Below, in pieces: positions 59,709 to 64,000 of a stretch of 64,000 nucleotides of DNA. Both the position numbers and the translations under genes were made by a program. The stretch's first letter is position 1, and the number at the start of each line of letters is the position of its first letter. The notes under the pieces are model-generated. The model had not been told where the DNA came from. It ran no database searches and saw only the letters and a list, made by a program, of their open reading frames with translations. Where the stretch lies: positions 124,001-188,000 of the forward strand of contig CBDFHH010000001.1 of assembly GCA_965247665.1 (NCBI GenBank), given 5' to 3'. This DNA is from CAUZWH01 sp965247665. GTDB lineage: Bacteria; Pseudomonadota; Alphaproteobacteria; SHVV01.

Positions 59709-60868
59709 TCGGCACACCCCCGAGCCCCGACTTCAAGAGCCGGTTCCACGCCGATCCGGAGCTCTCCTACACGCTCCCGGCCTATTTCTATTACGACCAC
59801 GAGATCTACGACCGCGAGGTGACGGAGGTCTTCTACAAGGTGTGGTTGCTGGCCGGCTACCTCCACGATCTCGAAGAACCCGGGAGCTACATCACCCAGA
59901 AACTCCTCGACCAAAGTGTTTTCGTGGTCCGCGGTAAGGACGGGCAGTTGCGCGGTTTCCACAATGTCTGCATGCATCGCGGTCACGAGTTGGTCACGGG
60001 CAAGGGCCGGAAAACGACCTTTACCTGCCCTTACCACGCCTGGTCCTATGACACCGCGGGCAAGCTCAAAGCGGCCGGCAACGCGGACAACGTCAAAGGC
60101 TTCGACTTCGATGAGATGGGCCTGCAGCCGGTGCGCGTCGATACCTTGCTCAACATGGTGTTTTTCAATTTCGATCCGGCGGCACGACCGATGGATGAGA
60201 TCTATCGCGGTCTGGAAGCGGAGGTGCGCGACGTGTTGCCGGGGTATGACGAGCTCAAACTTTATCGCACCGATTTCTACGATCTCACCTGCAACTGGAA
60301 GCTCATCTTCGATGCGATGGATTGCTACCATTGTCCGTCGCTGCACCCTCAGGCGATGGGCCGAGACGCCTACTACAAACCCAGCTTCGAGATATACGGC
60401 CACGATTGGTGGGCGTTGCACATCATCCGCGGCAACCCGGACGTGATCAGCGGCAAAGTCGACGGTTCGGTCGCCTACGACATTCGCACCGATCATCCGT
60501 TGCAGGACGTGTACATCTGGTGGATGTGGCCGACGCTCTATCTCACCGTGCATCAGGGCAACCCGAACATGAAGGTGCTGTTCGCGATGCCGAGCGCGAT
60601 CGATCATTCGTGGGAAACCGTCGACAACTTCCTGCTCGGCGATCCCCCGCTTGCCGAGGACATCGCCAATTTGGATAACTTCCGCGACAACATCCAGGCG
60701 CAGGATCTAGGCGCGGTGGAAAGTCAGCAGCGCACGCTGCGCTCGCGCGGTTATCGGGAGGGGCGCCTGATGGTCGATCGCGATCGCTCGTGGGCGAGCG
60801 AACACGGCGTGCACCATTTCCATCGCCTGTGCTGGGAAGCGGTCGACGGCCGCTCGTTCGACGGCTGA
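59705..60868 (+). CDS. Rieske non-heme iron oxygenase, alpha subunit (array member 4)
   Basis: A 387-residue oxygenase with Rieske ligands C89, H91, C108 and H111. The mononuclear iron site is DCYHCPSLH with a bridging Asp (D206) in place of the Glu of members 1-3 and 5, plus H209 and H214. The start overlaps the end of member 3. The paired genes could form a hetero-oligomer or two enzymes with different substrate ranges. Confidence 0.9.
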   Translation: MIGTPPSPDFKSRFHADPELSYTLPAYFYYDHEIYDREVTEVFYKVWLLAGYLHDLEEPGSYITQKLLDQSVFVVRGKDGQLRGFHNVCMHRGHELVTGKGRKTTFTCPYHAWSYDTAGKLKAAGNADNVKGFDFDEMGLQPVRVDTLLNMVFFNFDPAARPMDEIYRGLEAEVRDVLPGYDELKLYRTDFYDLTCNWKLIFDAMDCYHCPSLHPQAMGRDAYYKPSFEIYGHDWWALHIIRGNPDVISGKVDGSVAYDIRTDHPLQDVYIWWMWPTLYLTVHQGNPNMKVLFAMPSAIDHSWETVDNFLLGDPPLAEDIANLDNFRDNIQAQDLGAVESQQRTLRSRGYREGRLMVDRDRSWASEHGVHHFHRLCWEAVDGRSFDG

Positions 60869-60984
60869 GGCCAAGCGCATCGGCGTACAGAAGGCGGGTG
60901 AGCTCGCTTTGATTGACGTCAAGCGATCTTTCCTCTCCGCGCCCGATATCCAGTCTGAATCGGGCTCAGGATTTGGAGCGGAAC

Positions 60985-62358
60985 ATGGCTAAACACCTCA
61001 CCTGCGGCCAGCTCTTCACCGGGCTGGGCAACGAGGCCCAGAACGACCAGACCATCATCGTCGAGGACGACAAGATTGCCTATGTCGGCCCGGCCGATGG
61101 CGCGCCCTCGCCGGCAAAGGGGAACGAGGCGGTCGACTGCGCCGACTACCTCGTGTTGCCCGGCCTGATCGATGTCCACACGCATCTCACCTACGGAAAC
61201 GCGATGTGCGAGGAAGACATCGATCTCTACGCGCCGATCGAGTTCCGCGCCCTGCGCGGTTTGATTAACGCGCAGCGGCTGCTCGGTGCGGGCTTCACGT
61301 CGATGGCCGACCCCGGCGGCTCGACCCGGGTCGCGGTGTCGATCCGCGATGCGATCAATGCCGGGCTGTTCAAGGGGCCGCGGATCACCTGCTCGGGCGC
61401 CTACATCACCAGCCGCCAGGGACTGACCGATTGGTATCCAACCTGGTTCGGCCAACCGGAAACCTCGATCGGACATCTTGTCCGCAGTGTCGACGAGGCT
61501 ATCGAAGAGGTGCGTATTCAGGTCAAGGACGGCGTCGATTTCATCAAAATCGCGATGGACGGACGCGAGATCAACGCCAAGGGCGAACATGTTGCCGCAT
61601 TTAGCGAGCAGGAGGCCATTGCGATCGTCGGTGAGATTCACCGGCTCGGCAAGAAGGCCGCGGCCCACGCCTGGGGTGACGAAGCGACGCGGTATTGCGC
61701 CCGGGCGGGCGTTGATCTGATCTTCCATGCGTTCGAGATGACGGAACCTACGCTCGACGAAGTCGTCAAAGCGGGATGCGCGATCGCGCCGACGCTGACG
61801 TTGCCCTATCATGTCAACATATTCATGCAACCCACCGACCCGGGTTTCAGCTATGAGCGGGCCGAGGCCTTCCGGCGCTTCTGGGACCCGGCCTGCGCGA
61901 TTCTATCCAAAGCGCGCGAAGCCGGCGTGCCGTTCATGACCGGAACTGATTCCGGTTTCTCCGGTACGCCCTATGGCGAGTGGCACGCCCGCGAAATCGA
62001 GCTGTTCGTCAAGTTCCTCGGCTTTACGCCGGGCGAGGCGCTGCGTTGCGCAACCGCGGTGAGTGCGGACTTCCTCACCGGCGGCGATCGGCTCGGCATC
62101 ATCGAGATCGGGCGCCAAGCCGATTTCGTGATGTTCGACGGCGACCCGCTGAGCGATGTCGGACAGATCGTCGAGAAGGAGCGGGTCAAGCAGGTCTGGC
62201 TGGCCGGCGAGCCTATCGCGTTGGAGTTGCCGCCGCTCGAGCGCGAGGGTATCAGCGATTTCTCCTACAAGATGTGGCACGACATCTACGACCAAGACCA
62301 TGTTGGCGATCTGCGCGGCAAAAAACGCATTCGCGAGCTAGCTACAGCCGCCGAGTAG
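60985..62358 (+). CDS. Metal-dependent amidohydrolase
   Basis: A 457-residue amidohydrolase-superfamily protein. Metal ligands appear as HxH in DVHTHLTYG, a Lys in DFIKIAMDG (probable carboxylated bridging Lys), His in AAAHAWGDEA and FHAFEM, and the Asp in TGTDSGFSGT. The small beta-sandwich is formed from both ends (IIVEDDKIAYVGPA; GRQADFVMFDGDPL). ATG 60985 has TTGGAGCGG upstream. The imidazolonepropionase/aryldialkylphosphatase-like subfamily includes prolidase- and amidase-like enzymes. It lies inside the Rieske array and probably hydrolyses an amide or lactam product or precursor in the same route. Confidence 0.87.
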   Translation: MAKHLTCGQLFTGLGNEAQNDQTIIVEDDKIAYVGPADGAPSPAKGNEAVDCADYLVLPGLIDVHTHLTYGNAMCEEDIDLYAPIEFRALRGLINAQRLLGAGFTSMADPGGSTRVAVSIRDAINAGLFKGPRITCSGAYITSRQGLTDWYPTWFGQPETSIGHLVRSVDEAIEEVRIQVKDGVDFIKIAMDGREINAKGEHVAAFSEQEAIAIVGEIHRLGKKAAAHAWGDEATRYCARAGVDLIFHAFEMTEPTLDEVVKAGCAIAPTLTLPYHVNIFMQPTDPGFSYERAEAFRRFWDPACAILSKAREAGVPFMTGTDSGFSGTPYGEWHAREIELFVKFLGFTPGEALRCATAVSADFLTGGDRLGIIEIGRQADFVMFDGDPLSDVGQIVEKERVKQVWLAGEPIALELPPLEREGISDFSYKMWHDIYDQDHVGDLRGKKRIRELATAAE

Positions 62359-62424
62359 CGGTCTCTTGTCGACGCATGACCATTGGGTCACCATGGGCGG
62401 ATTTGGCGTAGGAGAGTTGCAACG

Positions 62425-63579
62425 GTGCTCCTGACCCCGGCCGAGAAGAGCCTTTTCCATCCCGATCCCGAGAAATCGGCGACCCTGCCGAGCACCTACT
62501 ATTTCGATCCCGAGATCTACGCCCGAGAGGTCGAGGAGATCTGGTTCAAGACTTGGCAGTTCGTCGGCTACATCCATGATCTGAAGAAGCCGGGCGACTA
62601 CGTCACGGCCGACCTTCTCGACCAGAAGATCCTGGTCAGCCACGGCAAGGACGGGAAATTACGGGCGTTTCACAATGTCTGTATGCATCGAGGCCACATC
62701 CTTGCCGAGGGCAAAGGCAACAAGACGATTTTCACCTGCCCCTTCCATGCCTGGTCCTACGACACGACGGGCGCGCTCAAGGCGGCGGGCAACGCGAACA
62801 ACGTGGCCGGGTTCCGGCTCGAGGATTTCGGCTTGAGCGAGATCCGACTCGAGCGGCTGGGTCACATGGTGTTCGTCAATCTGTCGCACGACGGCCCGGC
62901 GCTGGCCGACATGTGCGGCGGGATCGTCGACGAGTTCCGCAGCGTCGTGCCGCGCTACGACCAGCTATACAACTTCCGGCGCGATCGCTACGACGTCCAA
63001 GCCAATTGGAAATTGGCCTTCGACCAGATGGAGTGTTACCACTGCCCGCATCTGCATCCCCAGATTATGGGCAAGGACGCCTATCTCGAACCATCGTTCG
63101 ACATCATTGAACGGGAGTACTGGGCGACCCACATCACCCAAGGCAACCCCAAGGTAATCGGCGGCGAAGAGGGATCGCTGCCCTATCAGTTCGGCCCCGA
63201 CGAAGAGATCAACAACGGGCATATCTGGTGGATCTGGCCCAACCTGATCTTCGTCGCCCATCGCGGGCCTTCGAACCTCAAAACGATGCACATCGTGCCC
63301 GACGGACCCGAGCGCTTCGTCCAGCATATCGACAACCTGATTGCCGACGATCCGCCGCAGGAAAATGCTCTGTCGAACATCAACTACAATCGCGACGTGC
63401 TGCAGCCGCAGGATCTCGGCGCGATGGAAAGCCAACAGGTCGGGCTCCGCGCGCGGGGCTACTACCAGGGGCGTTTAATGGTCGATCGCGAGCGCAGCTG
63501 GCGCAGCGAGCACGGCACCCACCACTTCGATCGCCTCGTGTGGGAGGCGATCCACGGCCCGAACTATCAAACCGGGTAA
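62425..63579 (+). CDS. Rieske non-heme iron oxygenase, alpha subunit (array member 5)
   Basis: A 384-residue oxygenase starting at GTG 62425 behind GGAGAG. Rieske ligands C86, H88, C105 and H108; iron-site motif ECYHCPHLH. The N-terminus (TPAEKSLFHPDPEKSATLPS) and CPFHAWSYDTTGALKAAGN are closest to members 1, 2 and 6. A longer frame to an ATG at 62383 lacks a ribosome site. It ends 18 bp before member 6. Confidence 0.9.
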   Translation: MLLTPAEKSLFHPDPEKSATLPSTYYFDPEIYAREVEEIWFKTWQFVGYIHDLKKPGDYVTADLLDQKILVSHGKDGKLRAFHNVCMHRGHILAEGKGNKTIFTCPFHAWSYDTTGALKAAGNANNVAGFRLEDFGLSEIRLERLGHMVFVNLSHDGPALADMCGGIVDEFRSVVPRYDQLYNFRRDRYDVQANWKLAFDQMECYHCPHLHPQIMGKDAYLEPSFDIIEREYWATHITQGNPKVIGGEEGSLPYQFGPDEEINNGHIWWIWPNLIFVAHRGPSNLKTMHIVPDGPERFVQHIDNLIADDPPQENALSNINYNRDVLQPQDLGAMESQQVGLRARGYYQGRLMVDRERSWRSEHGTHHFDRLVWEAIHGPNYQTG

Positions 63580-63597
63580 GCGCGAGGAGGGAGATAG

Positions 63598-64000
63598 ATG
63601 CCGCTCAGCGCCACCGAAAAACGCCTGCATCCCAAACTTAGATTCACGCCGGACGCCACTCGATCCGCGACCTTGCCGGCCTACTACTATTACGACCCCG
63701 AAATCTATGAGCGCGAGAAGCAAGAGATCTTCTACAAGAGCTGGCAGTTCGTCGGTTACGTGAAGGATCTGCGCAATCCGGGCGACTACATCACCGGCAA
63801 CATCATCGATCAGAAGATTCTCGTGGTGCGCGGCAGGGACGAGCGCTTGCGCGCGTTCCACAATGTGTGCATGCATCGCGGCCACGTCCTGGCCGAGGGC
63901 AAGGGCAACAAGACCATCTTTACCTGCCCGTTTCACGCCTGGTCATACGACGCGACGGGAGAGCTTAAGGCGGCCGGCAATGCCGAAAACGTTGCCGGCT
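63598..64000 (+). CDS. Rieske non-heme iron oxygenase, alpha subunit (array member 6), cut by the window edge
   Basis: An open frame of 134 codons running off the window. It starts at ATG 63598 with an excellent GAGGAGGGAG site and reads MPLSATEKRLHPKLRFTPDA. Rieske ligands C91, H93, C110 and H113 are present (CMHRGH, CPFHAWSYD). The iron-site half lies outside the window. It is the last visible gene of the array, which may continue further. Confidence 0.88.
   Translation, partial: MPLSATEKRLHPKLRFTPDATRSATLPAYYYYDPEIYEREKQEIFYKSWQFVGYVKDLRNPGDYITGNIIDQKILVVRGRDERLRAFHNVCMHRGHVLAEGKGNKTIFTCPFHAWSYDATGELKAAGNAENVAG

Noticed and set aside
1..64000. tRNA, rRNA or CRISPR arrays
   Set aside because: No tRNA-like T-loop/anticodon arrangement, no rRNA sequence and no regularly spaced repeats were seen by eye; the island does not use a tRNA as target.

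Overview
The window is high-GC DNA, mostly tightly packed, with frequent GTG starts, GTGA/ATGA operon overlaps and good Shine-Dalgarno sequences. Gene content (several branched-chain-type ABC systems, HyuA/HyuB, CaiB-type CoA transferase, B12-dependent acyl-CoA mutase, MmgE/PrpD, many Rieske oxygenases) suits a metabolically versatile proteobacterium, most likely an alphaproteobacterium of the Rhodospirillales kind. That placement is inference; no rRNA, tRNA or CRISPR array was seen.

Layout. 1-9.1 kb (minus strand): catabolic genes for a class III CoA transferase, a two-gene acyl-CoA mutase, an acyl-CoA dehydrogenase and HyuB/HyuA. 9.4-13.5 kb (plus): amidase, medium-chain reductase, adenine deaminase. 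13.9-16.4 kb: ECF sigma factor overlapping a membrane von Willebrand protein. 16.9-23.6 kb (minus): complete five-gene Urt/amide-type ABC importer, a small unknown protein, an SDR dehydrogenase and a DUF1989 urea-carboxylase-associated protein. Together with the amidase, HyuAB and the deaminase this suggests uptake and breakdown of amides, ureides or N-heterocycles.

23.7-31.1 kb is an old accessory patch: internally deleted IS630 gene, decayed ParD/ParE-like pair, intact RND efflux pair, small potassium-channel-like protein, the tail of a lost integrase, then two visibly AT-richer HEPN-like genes. 31.2-38.0 kb returns to metabolism: DMT exporter, SDR, a second ABC binding protein with two permeases but no ATPase, and MmgE/PrpD.

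38.1-64.0 kb is a tandem array of at least six Rieske oxygenase alpha subunits plus an amidohydrolase. It is split by a 17.8 kb genomic island (40119-57888) inserted inside the second Rieske gene. The island is bounded by a perfect 12-bp direct repeat and carries two tandem tyrosine recombinases at its right end. Its cargo is: mobilization-type RHH genes cut by IS3 debris; a clpP fragment cut by IS21; a three-gene inositol operon (Ino1-type synthase, IMPase-family phosphatase, bifunctional CTP:inositol-phosphate cytidylyltransferase/CDP-alcohol phosphotransferase) that matches the di-myo-inositol-phosphate osmolyte pathway known mainly from (hyper)thermophiles; an inverted IS6 pair around a prephenate dehydratase-like gene; a 134-bp MITE with IS6-like ends; and a two-gene Gabija-like defence system (OLD/TOPRIM nuclease plus UvrD-like helicase) next to the recombinases.

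The most notable points are the precisely delimited island with its rebuilt target gene, the solute-type inositol operon carried on mobile DNA, and the Gabija-like pair beside the integration module.
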